From positions 1 through 16,203 of the forward strand of contig DVOA01000023.1 of assembly GCA_018714005.1 (NCBI GenBank): 16,203 nucleotides of DNA. Reading direction: 5' to 3'. Below, in pieces: positions 1-7,840 of the stretch (positions within the stretch are counted from its first letter, which is position 1; each line of letters starts with the position of its first letter). The translations under genes and the position numbers were made by a program. Source of the stretch: Spyradomonas excrementavium (GTDB lineage Bacteria; Cyanobacteriota; Vampirovibrionia; Gastranaerophilales; Gastranaerophilaceae). The notes below the pieces were generated by a model. It saw nothing but the letters and a program-made list of their open reading frames with translations, was not told the origin of the DNA and did not search any database.

Positions 1-47
1 AGCCATACCCGCCGCACCTTATCAATCAAATAGCGGAGGGTAGAGGC

Positions 48-172
48 GGAGTACGGGATTATATTGCCTTTTCCGTTCCGATTCCTCCGGCATTCAACAA
101 TTAATTCAAAATTTGCAGGTTTTATGACGCCTCCCCCATAGTCACTCCAAAGGCAATATAATCCCGTACTCC
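48..172. repeat. Long palindrome, loop class II (complete copy)
   Basis: Positions 48-71 and 149-172 are perfect 24-bp inverted repeats (GGAGTACGGGATTATATTGC on the left arm). They enclose a 77-nt loop. Its right part (126-146) reads GACGCCTCCCCCATAGTCAC followed by T. The reverse complement of this 21-mer recurs at 16182-16200, where 19 of 21 bases match. The copy is therefore in minus orientation relative to the one at the right edge. It lies in a gene-free region upstream of the TPR gene. It has no T-tract, so it is not a standard terminator. Confidence 0.85.
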
Positions 173-226
173 TTTGCGTGCTGAATGCTTGATTTTTTTT
201 AACAAAATTCAACCAGAACTACCAAA

Positions 227-311
227 GTTTAGCCGGTTGGCATTTGATTTTTCGCAGCCTATGAGCCCCCGGCGAATCGAGCAAGAAAAATTAAATGCCA
301 ACCGGCTAAAC
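227..311 (+). repeat. Class I variable-arm hairpin, copy A
   Basis: Arms 227-253 and 285-311 are 27 nt each and complementary except at G246/T292, which is a G-U pair in RNA. The outer arm sequence (GTTTAGCCGGTTGGCATTT) is unique to this copy. The inner end TTTTTC/GAAAAA and the loop (254-284, containing CCTATGAGC and GGCGAATCGAGC) are shared with the other copies. It is flanked on the left by CCAAA and on the right by G. The upstream TTTAACAAAATTCA resembles the flank of copies D-F. Confidence 0.9.
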
Positions 312-326
312 GCCTCAACATCCAAA

Positions 327-410
327 GTTCAAATGATTAAATTTCAATTTTTCTAGCTCGATTCGCTGGCGCTCATAGGCGTCGAAAAATTGAAATTTAA
401 TCATTTGAAC
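327..410 (-). repeat. Class I variable-arm hairpin, copy B (inverted)
   Basis: Arms 327-353 and 384-410 are a perfect 27-bp inverted repeat (outer part GTTCAAATGATTAAATTTCA). The 30-nt loop is the reverse complement of the usual core, so this copy faces the minus strand. It begins exactly 100 bp after copy A begins. It has the CCAAA left flank. Its right flank is GCG. Confidence 0.9.
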
Positions 411-510
411 GCGCAAAAACTTAACATTTTTAACAAAAAATCGATTTTATGGCAACTTTCCGTTCCCCATTGTTTTAAAATAAAAAAGTGAAGCATACGG
501 AAGCAGAAAA

Positions 511-1530
511 TTGATTTCTCTACAAGTCAATCCATATAAAAGCAAAATAGCTTTTGCCCAGAGCCCCCCGCCCCAGAAACCAATCGCGGCAAACTCTGTT
601 TCAAAAGACGAAAATCTCCGGATTCAGGCTGATGAAGCAATGAAATCAGGGTATTTTGACCGTGCAATAAATTTGTACAAACAAGCCCTTGAACTCAACC
701 CTGAAAATCCGGACGCAAACCTGAATTTAGCCAAAACCTACAAATTAAATTCCGACTTTAAAAACGCAATCCCCTATTTTGAAAAAGCATGCGCGCAAAC
801 GCCCGACGACCTTGAACTTATGACCCTGCTCGGTGAATGTTACAAACAAAACGGGGATTATACAAAAGCAGAAACACAGTTCAAGCGCGTTTTAAACAAA
901 GAACCCGCTTACGATTACGCAAAAAGAAACCTCCTCGACACTCAAAACCTGCGTCTGGCGTGCTTTGACCCGATAAAAGCCTACAACGAACGCCAGAAAA
1001 CAGCAAACGAAAACCTGCGTACAGCAATTTCACTGGCATCAGGATTTTTGCCCAAGGATATAGTCAAAAAAGTTCAAGATGTTACCGTAACCTTTGATAA
1101 AACCGCACAAATGGGCGGGCGTTCCAACATTGCCCAATACGAACACGCAAAACGTAAAATTTCCATTCAGGATGAATATACTTACGCAAGCCCCGTTCTT
1201 ACAGCGAGCTACACAGTACATGAATTCATTCACGCAGCGGACAATGACCCCTATACATCGGTAAGAGAAGAACAAGACGCCTACCGCCAGCAGGCGAGAT
1301 TCTGGGAAAAGAATGCAAAAAATGTAAAAGACCCTGAAATGGACTACGTTGTGGATTTGTACAAACAGTCCGCCGAAACCCTTGATAAAAGGGTCGCTGA
1401 AATCTATCTCCTGCGCGATCCGGGAATCCCCGAAACCTCATACAATCATCCTCCGGGAACAAAAAAAGCTGCAGCATCGGGCTTGAATTCTTCGGCGTCA
1501 ACACTGAAAGCCTACGACATTATTGTTTAA
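511..1530 (+). CDS. TPR-repeat protein with HExxH metallopeptidase motif
   Basis: This 339-residue protein starts at TTG 511, preceded at 7 nt by GGAAG (499-503). The N-terminal half (about residues 35-150) is three tetratricopeptide repeats, with A..G....AI..Y..AL...P signatures, usually a protein-binding scaffold. The C-terminal half carries VHEFIHAAD, an HExxH zinc motif with H237, E238 and H241. An acidic, helix-forming stretch follows (REEQDAY, E253/E254), which could supply the third ligand of a gluzincin. A peptidase role is therefore inferred; the domain is not one I can name. No clear signal peptide or membrane segment is seen, so location is unknown. The gene stands alone on its strand and overlaps the convergent gene by 4 bp (1527-1530). 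The TTG start is the least certain point; the first ATG in frame lies well inside, near the first TPR. Confidence 0.85.
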   Translation: MISLQVNPYKSKIAFAQSPPPQKPIAANSVSKDENLRIQADEAMKSGYFDRAINLYKQALELNPENPDANLNLAKTYKLNSDFKNAIPYFEKACAQTPDDLELMTLLGECYKQNGDYTKAETQFKRVLNKEPAYDYAKRNLLDTQNLRLACFDPIKAYNERQKTANENLRTAISLASGFLPKDIVKKVQDVTVTFDKTAQMGGRSNIAQYEHAKRKISIQDEYTYASPVLTASYTVHEFIHAADNDPYTSVREEQDAYRQQARFWEKNAKNVKDPEMDYVVDLYKQSAETLDKRVAEIYLLRDPGIPETSYNHPPGTKKAAASGLNSSASTLKAYDIIV

Positions 1531-2651
1531 ATAAGCCCTTTTTTGCTCTTCTTTTTCTTCTTTTTGTCGTCCAAATCCCGCTTTGCATTGTCAACAGACA
1601 ATTTTGCCAGCGGAAGCCCCTTTGAACGATCATAAAAAACAAGCCAGTGCTTTCTTTTTACATTATCAACAGCAAACGATATTTTCCCGCTAACCCTGTC
1701 ACCCGGCTTAATTTTGGAGAACATCAAAGTTGTATCCCCGAACACTGACGGATAATATGACGCATTCATGTCATTCATCAGCGCAATATCAAAGCCTGTA
1801 AAATATTTCTCCGTCAAATTTGTTATCACAAGCGAAATTGTAATGGTATTCAGCTCGCCAAAAGGGTCTTTTTCAAAACCTACATTAGTAATTTTTACAT
1901 TCAACCCGTCATATATGATTTCTTCCTGCTTCAAAGCCTCCTTTGAAAATACAGGCAGCGCAACTGAACTGGTGATTTTTACCCTGATTTCATCTCCGGG
2001 AGAAATCAAAACATCCTTGCCTTTTCTGTACAAAGCCATCCCGAGCCCTACAGCGCCGCCCAGAGCCGCTCCGCCGGCGACCGTATAACCCTGACTTGCA
2101 ACAGCAGCAGGCAATCCGAACATATTTAAAGCCAGAAGCCCGCCAACAAGCCCGCCGGCCGCTGTATAGCCGGTACTTACCGCAACATTTCGCGCAGTTG
2201 CCGTAACGGGATTCATTTTTGTGCTCATTTCACCTTTTATGGGGATTTCGCGCCCGTCCGGCGTAATCAAATAGTCAAAACTTACCTCAATCCACCCGTC
2301 ACGCCCGAGCCTTTTGCTGTCGCTTATTTCTCTAACGCAGCCGTGCGCAATTGTTCCGGTGGGGAGGATTACGCCCTTATCGCCCTCAACCTCGGTAGAA
2401 ATTTCAGCAAAAAATTCATCCCCTTCTTCGGTAAAACCGGAACTCAAAACCTGAGAAACGGTCATTTTTATAACATCACGGCTTTTCAACTCATCAATCT
2501 CGCCCGTGAACATTTTTTCGTCTTTCAGCTTTTTAGAATCCGTAACTTCAGCATGCCCGTGCAGCGGCTCCTCCGAAAACGCAGGCAAACCCGCACATAA
2601 ATGCGTAAAAACAAACGCTGCAAGTATAAAAGATGAAAACAACTTCTTCAT
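1527..2651 (-). CDS. Exported glycine-zipper envelope protein, DUF4352-like C-terminus
   Basis: A 374-residue protein with a signal peptide (MKK then hydrophobic residues 5-20, plausible cleavage near residue 26). Residues 90-140 contain ILPTGTIAHG...FDYLITPDGREIP. Residues 160-207 are glycine- and alanine-rich (GGLVGGLLAL, GGAALGGAVGLG), resembling a glycine zipper that packs in or against a membrane. RKGKDVLISPGDEIRVKI follows at about 209-226. The first and last of these blocks recur in the 12293-12976 protein, so the two are paralogues. Residues 250-340 look like an immunoglobulin-type DUF4352 domain (LVITNLTEKYF..., KPGDRVSGKISFAV). The tail ends in a run of lysines (363-371). An envelope role is inferred from export and zipper; the exact function is not recognised. 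A GAGGT ribosome site lies about 11 nt before the ATG. Confidence 0.85.
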   Translation of the reverse strand: MKKLFSSFILAAFVFTHLCAGLPAFSEEPLHGHAEVTDSKKLKDEKMFTGEIDELKSRDVIKMTVSQVLSSGFTEEGDEFFAEISTEVEGDKGVILPTGTIAHGCVREISDSKRLGRDGWIEVSFDYLITPDGREIPIKGEMSTKMNPVTATARNVAVSTGYTAAGGLVGGLLALNMFGLPAAVASQGYTVAGGAALGGAVGLGMALYRKGKDVLISPGDEIRVKITSSVALPVFSKEALKQEEIIYDGLNVKITNVGFEKDPFGELNTITISLVITNLTEKYFTGFDIALMNDMNASYYPSVFGDTTLMFSKIKPGDRVSGKISFAVDNVKRKHWLVFYDRSKGLPLAKLSVDNAKRDLDDKKKKKKSKKGLI

Positions 2652-2739
2652 ATCAAAATTTTACCTCATAAAGTTTCAAAAATCATATTTGTAACAAAAA
2701 AAAGACGCACTCCTACCTAAATAAATGAATCTCGCAACA

Positions 2740-2891
2740 GTCCAAACTGTGTATATTAATTTTTCGACGCCTATTAAGTTCTGCCCCTATGGCGCTGACC
2801 TGCGTCAGCTTCGCCGGGGCGGCACTCCGGCTGGCGCAGCCTATGAGCGCCAGCGAATCGAGCTAGAAAAATTAATATACGCAGTTTGGAC
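2740..2891 (+). repeat. Class I variable-arm hairpin, copy C (with GC-rich loop insertion)
   Basis: Arms 2740-2765 and 2866-2891 are 26 nt each and complementary apart from T2750/G2881, a G-U pair. The outer arm is specific to this copy (GTCCAAACTGTGTATATTAA). The loop is 100 nt instead of about 30, because roughly 70 nt of GC-rich sequence sits between two copies of GCCTAT (2769-2774 and 2839-2844). The insert itself contains short inverted repeats (GCTGAC/GTCAGC and GCCGG/CCGGC). The element lies in the divergent gap between the envelope-protein gene and the histidine kinase gene. Confidence 0.85.
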
Positions 2892-2935
2892 GCCCATGTT
2901 TCCCCAACGAAAAATATAAAAAAAAGCTTAATTTT

Positions 2936-2965
2936 TTGTAAAATTACAAATCAAATTGCTATAAT
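2936..2965 (+). promoter_or_regulatory. Probable sigma70-type promoter of the kinase operon
   Basis: TTGTAA (2936-2941) and TATAAT (2960-2965) are separated by 18 bp. A start about 7 nt after the -10 box falls at or next to the ATG (2972). No Shine-Dalgarno sequence is seen before that ATG, so the message may be leaderless. Confidence 0.55.
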
Positions 2966-2971
2966 AAGTCT

Positions 2972-3931
2972 ATGGAAATCAATTTTGAAAAAATCCTGAA
3001 TACATTGGAGCTTCCAATCGCAATTTTCGACGAAAATGACCGCATAATATATTCAAATGCGCAGTTCCAAAAGGTTTTCGCCCAAATGGAGCAAAATCCA
3101 ACCCTTGAAGAACTCAAAAACCATTTTCCGCAATATACTTTCGGCTTAAAACAGTCCGAAAACCTGAAAATCCTTACAATAAAAGAAAATCAGGGCAGCC
3201 TTGATGAAGCTTATTCAGAATTCGTTTCCACAGTGAGCCACGAGCTGAGAACCCCCCTCACCAGTATCAGAGGCTTTGCAGACACAATGCAAAACTCATA
3301 CGACAGGCTCGAAAAAGCTCAAATTGTAAAATTTCTCGGGATAATAAAAGACCAGTCAAACAGGCTCATAAAACTTGTGGAAAATCTGCTTTCCATATCG
3401 AAAATGCAGGCGCAAAAGGAAAATTTTATCTACAAATCCATTCAAATAAAAGACCAAATTGCGCAAATTCTGCCAATCCTGCAAAAACAATACCCCTCAC
3501 ACAAATTTTTACTGAAAACTTCCGGATTCATCCCCCCGATACTTGCCGATGAAAACAAATTTCAACAAATTTTAATAAACCTGCTCGATAATGCCGCAAA
3601 ATATTCCTCCCCGGGCTCAAACGTAAAAATCCAAATCACAGACTGCGACAATATGGTAAGCATAAAGATAAAAGACGAGGGTTCGGGCATTGCAGAAAAG
3701 GATTTCGACAAAATTTTTGAAAAATTTGTAAGAATAGAAAACCATCTGACCCAAAAAGCCCAAGGCAGCGGGCTCGGGCTTTATATTGTTAAAAATCTCA
3801 TTGAAAAAATGGGCGGAAAAATCTCCTTAATCAGCTCCCAAACACCCCCGACCGGCACCGAATTCACAATAACCCTGCCTGTAGCAAATTACACCGCGCA
3901 AAGCGGTAAAAAATTAAAGGAGAACCGCTAA
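2972..3931 (+). CDS. Soluble PAS-domain sensor histidine kinase
   Basis: This 319-residue kinase has a short PAS-like sensor (residues about 8-75, ELPIAIFDENDRIIYSNAQF), then a HisKA dimerisation domain with the phosphoacceptor H90 (VSHELRTPL). A complete HATPase_c domain follows: N box NLLDNAAKYS, G1 box DEGSGIAEKD, F box IFEKF, and G2 box GSGLGLYIV. No transmembrane segment precedes the H box, so it senses a cytoplasmic signal, which cannot be deduced. It autophosphorylates on H90 and should pass phosphate to the regulator encoded by the next gene, whose start overlaps its stop by one base (TAATG at 3929-3933). The ATG follows a TATAAT box almost directly and lacks a ribosome binding site. 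All residues needed for kinase activity appear present. Confidence 0.95.
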   Translation: MEINFEKILNTLELPIAIFDENDRIIYSNAQFQKVFAQMEQNPTLEELKNHFPQYTFGLKQSENLKILTIKENQGSLDEAYSEFVSTVSHELRTPLTSIRGFADTMQNSYDRLEKAQIVKFLGIIKDQSNRLIKLVENLLSISKMQAQKENFIYKSIQIKDQIAQILPILQKQYPSHKFLLKTSGFIPPILADENKFQQILINLLDNAAKYSSPGSNVKIQITDCDNMVSIKIKDEGSGIAEKDFDKIFEKFVRIENHLTQKAQGSGLGLYIVKNLIEKMGGKISLISSQTPPTGTEFTITLPVANYTAQSGKKLKENR

Positions 3932-5241
3932 TGCTCTCAAAAGTCGTACTTCTCCTCGACAAAAGACGGGAACTTTCAACAAAATACAAAAAACTCCTTG
4001 AACAAAACAACACAAAAGTCTTTGTTTCTGATACGGCAGAGCGTGCGTTTGAGCTTTTGTGCGAATATGAACCGGATTTGGTGCTAATCTCTGACAGCCT
4101 CGAGGCAACGCTTTCAGAAACCTGCAAAAAATTAAGAATGCTGGGCTATTCCTCAAGACCGGTAATCGTTGCGCTCTCAAAATCCGAAGATATAAACGAC
4201 AAACTTTCGGCGCTGGACGCAGGAGCTGATGACTTTTTGAGCGAGCCAATCGATCCGGAAGAATTCAAAGCCAGAATAAACGCCCATTTAAGACGGCATA
4301 TTGAAAACTCGCTGGATGAAATCACAAACCTGCCCGATTCAAAAATTTCCTTCCGGGTTTTAAAAAGAACTATAGTCGAAAACCGGAACTGGGCGGCAAT
4401 GCTCATAAAAATAAACAATTTTGAGCAATATTTGGAGATTTACGGCGAACTGGCAGCAGATAAAATGCGCCAGACTTTTAGCGCGATTGTAGCGTCAACA
4501 TTAGATGAAAATGACTTCATCGGTGAGCTTGTTGACGGTGAATTTCTCGTTATTACGAACTATTTGAAAGCAGAACATATTGCGAATTTCGTAATCTACG
4601 CGTTCAATACAATTGTTGAAAAATTTTACACAGAAAATGACGTAAAACAGGGTTATATAATACTCAAAGGCGATGAAAACGAAGGGAAAAGAGTAGAATT
4701 GGCGTCCACCGGCATAGGTATAATTTCTAACGAGCTAAAAACATACAACAGCCTGAAAAATGCCCTAAATTCACTGATTGCCGCGAACAAACTGGCAAAA
4801 CTCAAGCCCGGTTCCGCTTATATAATCGACCATCCTGAAATCAGTGCAGCCGATTCGGTAGAAAAACGCGAATATAACAACAGACTTATGATTATTGAAC
4901 GCGATGACGCGCTGAACCTGCTTTTGCAGACCACAGCGCAAATGCAGGGCTATGACGCGGCTATCGGCATTAAACCAACGATTGAAAGCGTTCTGAAATT
5001 CCGCCCCGCAGTGCTGATTCTTGACGCAGGCGACACAAAAAAACTCGACGGAATAGAATTTTGCAAAAAACTACGCACTATTGACGAACTAAAAGATATT
5101 AAAATAATTTTGTCAACAATCGTCCATGACAAAAAGCTGATTCTTGACGCAGGCGCAGACCTGTATTTGCCAAAACCTTACGAATTGGTTAATATTTTCA
5201 GCTGGGTAGAGCGCTTAATCTCTGAATACAACGAATCGTAA
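3931..5241 (+). CDS. Response regulator, REC - degenerate GGDEF - REC
   Basis: A 436-residue partner of the upstream kinase, with a strong AAAGGAG ribosome site inside the kinase 3' end. Residues 4-122 are a receiver fold, but the phosphoacceptor position is S54 (DLVLISD) and the conserved lysine position is E105 (FLSEPID), so it probably cannot be phosphorylated in the usual way. Residues 128-300 resemble a diguanylate cyclase fold (DEITNLPDSK, then IKINNFEQYLEIYG), but the active-site motif reads VDGEF (201-205) instead of GGDEF, so catalysis is doubtful. Residues 318-432 are an intact receiver: acidic E323/D325, acceptor D365 (VLILDAG), S395/T396 and K415 (YLPKP). There is no DNA-binding domain. 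It resembles PleD-type architecture turned into a signalling scaffold. Its stop lies 5 bp from the convergent pseudopilin gene. Confidence 0.9.
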   Translation: MLSKVVLLLDKRRELSTKYKKLLEQNNTKVFVSDTAERAFELLCEYEPDLVLISDSLEATLSETCKKLRMLGYSSRPVIVALSKSEDINDKLSALDAGADDFLSEPIDPEEFKARINAHLRRHIENSLDEITNLPDSKISFRVLKRTIVENRNWAAMLIKINNFEQYLEIYGELAADKMRQTFSAIVASTLDENDFIGELVDGEFLVITNYLKAEHIANFVIYAFNTIVEKFYTENDVKQGYIILKGDENEGKRVELASTGIGIISNELKTYNSLKNALNSLIAANKLAKLKPGSAYIIDHPEISAADSVEKREYNNRLMIIERDDALNLLLQTTAQMQGYDAAIGIKPTIESVLKFRPAVLILDAGDTKKLDGIEFCKKLRTIDELKDIKIILSTIVHDKKLILDAGADLYLPKPYELVNIFSWVERLISEYNES

Positions 5242-5246
5242 GAAAA

Positions 5247-6167
5247 TTAATCATTTTCAATAATTTTTATTGTGCACGGCGGATAATCAGCCGCGGTGTC
5301 GTATCCAGCATTTGCACAATTCGCATCCAGGTTATAAGAAATAGGGAACCCTAACCCGGAAGCAGCGCTAAGTTGCAGCTGACGCAGCGAAGTCAAAGCA
5401 GCATTTGCTCCTGTTGCATTTGGCACATTGGAAAAACTCATTGCATCTTTTGCCCAGTTCACACCATTGCCAAAAGCCCCGTTAGTAGCAGATTTCAAAT
5501 TCATAGGAGAAGATTGCCCATTTTCCAGATTTGGCGTTGCATAAACAATCCTTGCCATGAGGTAACTTCCATCATACTGTGCAACCCCATCCGGAAGAAG
5601 CGTACCGTCCGTCATACTTATAAAAAACGGCACAAGGTCAGTTTTTTTATTTTCCCCCAGAGTAACATTGTTAGGCCATTTTGAACCATTTATATCTACG
5701 TAAATATAATAAACACCCAACGGCCAATTTTTCTCAAAAAGATAAAATCTCATGCCGTTACTTGCCACAAAAGTAGGATTGGCAGTAACCTTTCCGTCGC
5801 CATCAACAAAATTTCCTGTACCCGAAAGAATATTTCCACAGTTCGTATAGGTTGTGTTAATATAGCCCTCATCTCTTGACGCAAGCTTGTTACATAAGTC
5901 AGTTACATTTTGCGGAAATTTCTTTATATCATCTTCGTCAACAGTAGTTCCGTTTGCGTTTGCTTCATTATAAAGGTTTTCGTTATACTCATAAACATCG
6001 GCATTTATGTTATAAAGCGCTGTATTCAAAATGTTATATGCCTTATAAGCAAGCTTGCCGTACATTTTATCACTCGGTCGAATCATCGTAATCATCGCAA
6101 CGGCAATAACACCGACAATTACCAGTACAATAAGAATTTCAGCAGTAGAAAAACCTTTTTTAAACAT
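5247..6167 (-). CDS. Type IV pilin-like / pseudopilin protein
   Basis: This 306-residue protein begins MFKKGFSTAEILIVLVIVGV, a textbook class III signal: prepilin peptidase would cut after G5, leaving F at +1 and glutamate at +5 of the mature protein. A hydrophobic helix runs to about residue 28. The globular part has cysteines C92, C110, C284 and C298, probably two disulphides. It also has a YVDINGSKWPNN...FFISMTDGTLLPDG segment of the kind seen in many minor pilins and type II secretion pseudopilins. It presumably sits in the inner membrane or a pilus fibre. It starts with an 8-bp overlap on the DUF3326 gene (6160-6167), with GGAGAAG before the ATG, so it is the last gene of the operon. No pilus assembly genes are in the window, so pilus versus secretion role is undecided. 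Confidence 0.9.
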   Translation of the reverse strand: MFKKGFSTAEILIVLVIVGVIAVAMITMIRPSDKMYGKLAYKAYNILNTALYNINADVYEYNENLYNEANANGTTVDEDDIKKFPQNVTDLCNKLASRDEGYINTTYTNCGNILSGTGNFVDGDGKVTANPTFVASNGMRFYLFEKNWPLGVYYIYVDINGSKWPNNVTLGENKKTDLVPFFISMTDGTLLPDGVAQYDGSYLMARIVYATPNLENGQSSPMNLKSATNGAFGNGVNWAKDAMSFSNVPNATGANAALTSLRQLQLSAASGLGFPISYNLDANCANAGYDTAADYPPCTIKIIEND

Positions 6168-7143
6168 ATTCTTCTCCGGATTGCAATATTTTTATATATT
6201 CATCATAAGTATCTATTTCTATTATATCATTTTGCAAATTTATTGCACCCCTTGTAATTTCCAGCACTGTTTTGTTCTCTCTGACAGCATAAACAGGAAT
6301 TCCGTTCTTAACAGCGTCAAAAACCACAGCAGAGCCCAGAGAATCACAGGGCATAACAATAGAATGCAAATTTTTGTAAGTCAAACAGCCCTCCTGCACG
6401 CCTTTCCTGATTAAAGGCGCATTTTGCAGCCCCAGAAGGATACAGGGCAAAAATGTGGGCGTAATATACTCCGCGCTGACCTTAGGGCTGACAATATCTC
6501 CTTTTATTTCAACATCCGCAAAAGCAGGCGCATGAGCGCACGGGCACATGAGATTTTTTGAAAGATAATGAGAGATTACCCCCTCTATCCCGCCGACAAT
6601 ATCCACGCCAGCACCGTTTTCATAATCATCTTCGCCCGGTTCCTCAAAAAATGCGACAACCGCAAGAGCGTCAGCCCCTTTTTCGAGTAATTTTTTCCCT
6701 GCTTTCAGCAATGTTTCGGGATTTTTGACCGTACCGGTGGAAATTCCGGATCCCGAGGTAAAAAATTCAACCCCCGCGCACTCCTGCGTGATTTCATACC
6801 CGATAATATCAACATCATAAACAGTTTTAACCGCATTCATAGTATTTATGTGGATATTCAGCACGTTTTCAGGAATTGCCCTGTCAAAAATTATACCGAT
6901 TTTGTTATTTTTATGAGGCAAAAGGGAAATCCCGCCACGCACAAAACCGGACATGCTCCAACCCTCAACATAAAGCATATTTTCATTAATTCCCGAAAAA
7001 ACCGCAGCATTAACGACATTCGGATTAACAATCAAAGGCGCAGCTTTTGACAATTTTCTTGCAATAGGGTTTGCATCCCCCGCATAACCGCCATGTTCAG
7101 CCCCCACACCGGTAGGAACAATCATCATTGCATACTTTTTCAT
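6160..7143 (-). CDS. DUF3326 family protein
   Basis: The 327-residue reading starts at the ATG at 7143 (MKKYAMMIVPTGVGAEHGGYAGD). A longer frame reaches back to 7179, but it would run into the upstream gene. The chosen ATG gives the ATGA stop-start overlap (7140-7143) typical of coupled genes. IVPTGVGAEHGGYAGDANP and NVVNAA...MLYVEGWSM match the DUF3326 family as I remember it from cyanobacteria. Biochemical function is not established to my knowledge. Later segments with many glycines (GVDIVGGIEGVISHYL) and a cysteine-containing CPCAHAPAF are visible. No signal peptide or membrane span is present, so it is cytoplasmic. It lies between a metallo-beta-lactamase-fold hydrolase and a pseudopilin. 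That neighbourhood does not explain its role, but the family is the best taxonomic marker here. Confidence 0.85.
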   Translation of the reverse strand: MKKYAMMIVPTGVGAEHGGYAGDANPIARKLSKAAPLIVNPNVVNAAVFSGINENMLYVEGWSMSGFVRGGISLLPHKNNKIGIIFDRAIPENVLNIHINTMNAVKTVYDVDIIGYEITQECAGVEFFTSGSGISTGTVKNPETLLKAGKKLLEKGADALAVVAFFEEPGEDDYENGAGVDIVGGIEGVISHYLSKNLMCPCAHAPAFADVEIKGDIVSPKVSAEYITPTFLPCILLGLQNAPLIRKGVQEGCLTYKNLHSIVMPCDSLGSAVVFDAVKNGIPVYAVRENKTVLEITRGAINLQNDIIEIDTYDEYIKILQSGEEYV

Positions 7144-7820
7144 AACTCGATAGAATCTCCGGGCGTGAGAATAACACATTTTAGACCGGCAGCCTCAGCT
7201 TTACGCTTAAATTCCTCTTCATCGGCAACAATTGTCGGGAAAGTATTGTAGTGCATAGGAATAACGGTCTTCGCACCGAGCCATTTTGCCGCAACAACCG
7301 CGTCATCAATGCCCATTGTATAAGTTCCGCCTATCGGCAAAAGCGCAATATCAGGAGGCATTGTTTCACCGATAACTTTCATCTCCATATTCAAGCAATT
7401 ATCGCCTGCATGATAAACCCTGACACCATCAAGCTCAAGCATTACAGAAGCGGGCATTCCCGCGTAACCGCCGTCAGGAGTGGAGCTGCTGTGAAAAGCA
7501 GGGCAAAATTTTGCATATCCACCGTTAATTGCTATACGGGCGCCTATTCCCACACCAGAAGCATTTGCCCCGTTGTCAGAACAGTATCTTGCGAGCTCAA
7601 AAATTGTAGTCAACGGCACCCCGTAATCGCGCGAAATCTGTATTGAATCCCCCAGATGATCCATATGTCCGTGCGTAACAAGGATATCCTTGATATTTTC
7701 ATACTTTATAAGGCAAACTGCCGACGGATTGTGCGTGATAAAAGGATCAATTAAAACACCGGCTTCTCCCGCCGCAATAAAAAACCCGCTATGACCAATA
7801 TAATTAATAAATACAGACAT
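7140..7820 (-). CDS. UPF0173-type metal-dependent hydrolase (metallo-beta-lactamase fold)
   Basis: The 226-residue protein starts at the ATG at 7820 (MSVFINYIGHSGFFI), with AGAGG about 5 nt upstream. A TTG 21 nt earlier is possible but would bury that ribosome site. The zinc motif THGHMDHLGD (HxHxDH) follows the early LIDPFIT strand. AFHSSS, the YHAGDN block and the late PMHYNTFP histidine complete the two-metal site, matching the UPF0173/YtkL-like family of small soluble hydrolases. Substrate is unknown. It is the first gene of the minus-strand operon leading into the DUF3326 gene, with a 4-bp ATGA overlap. A TATAAT box on the minus strand at 7841-7846 gives a very short leader. Confidence 0.9.
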   Translation of the reverse strand: MSVFINYIGHSGFFIAAGEAGVLIDPFITHNPSAVCLIKYENIKDILVTHGHMDHLGDSIQISRDYGVPLTTIFELARYCSDNGANASGVGIGARIAINGGYAKFCPAFHSSSTPDGGYAGMPASVMLELDGVRVYHAGDNCLNMEMKVIGETMPPDIALLPIGGTYTMGIDDAVVAAKWLGAKTVIPMHYNTFPTIVADEEEFKRKAEAAGLKCVILTPGDSIEL

Positions 7821-7840
7821 GATGACCTCTTTTTTGTTCA

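Larger units (their letters stand above)
1..510. other. Gene-free hairpin cluster
   Basis: No credible gene is visible in these 510 bases. The only open frame of any length (174-356) runs through hairpin arms and has no protein-like features. The stretch holds one class II palindrome (48-172) and two class I palindromes (227-311 and 327-410), followed by an AT-rich segment (411-498). That segment presumably carries the promoter of the downstream TPR gene, although I could not assign clear -35 and -10 boxes. Confidence 0.7.

Noticed and set aside
227..311. Integron attC site (palindrome with GTT and AAC ends)
   Set aside because: In attC the order is AAC at the left end and GTT at the right end; here it is the reverse. 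The arms also pair too perfectly, there is no integrase, and there are no cassettes.
7144..7179. Longer DUF3326 start
   Set aside because: It would overlap the upstream gene by about 40 bp and adds residues not expected in the family; the ATG at 7143 forms an ATGA junction.
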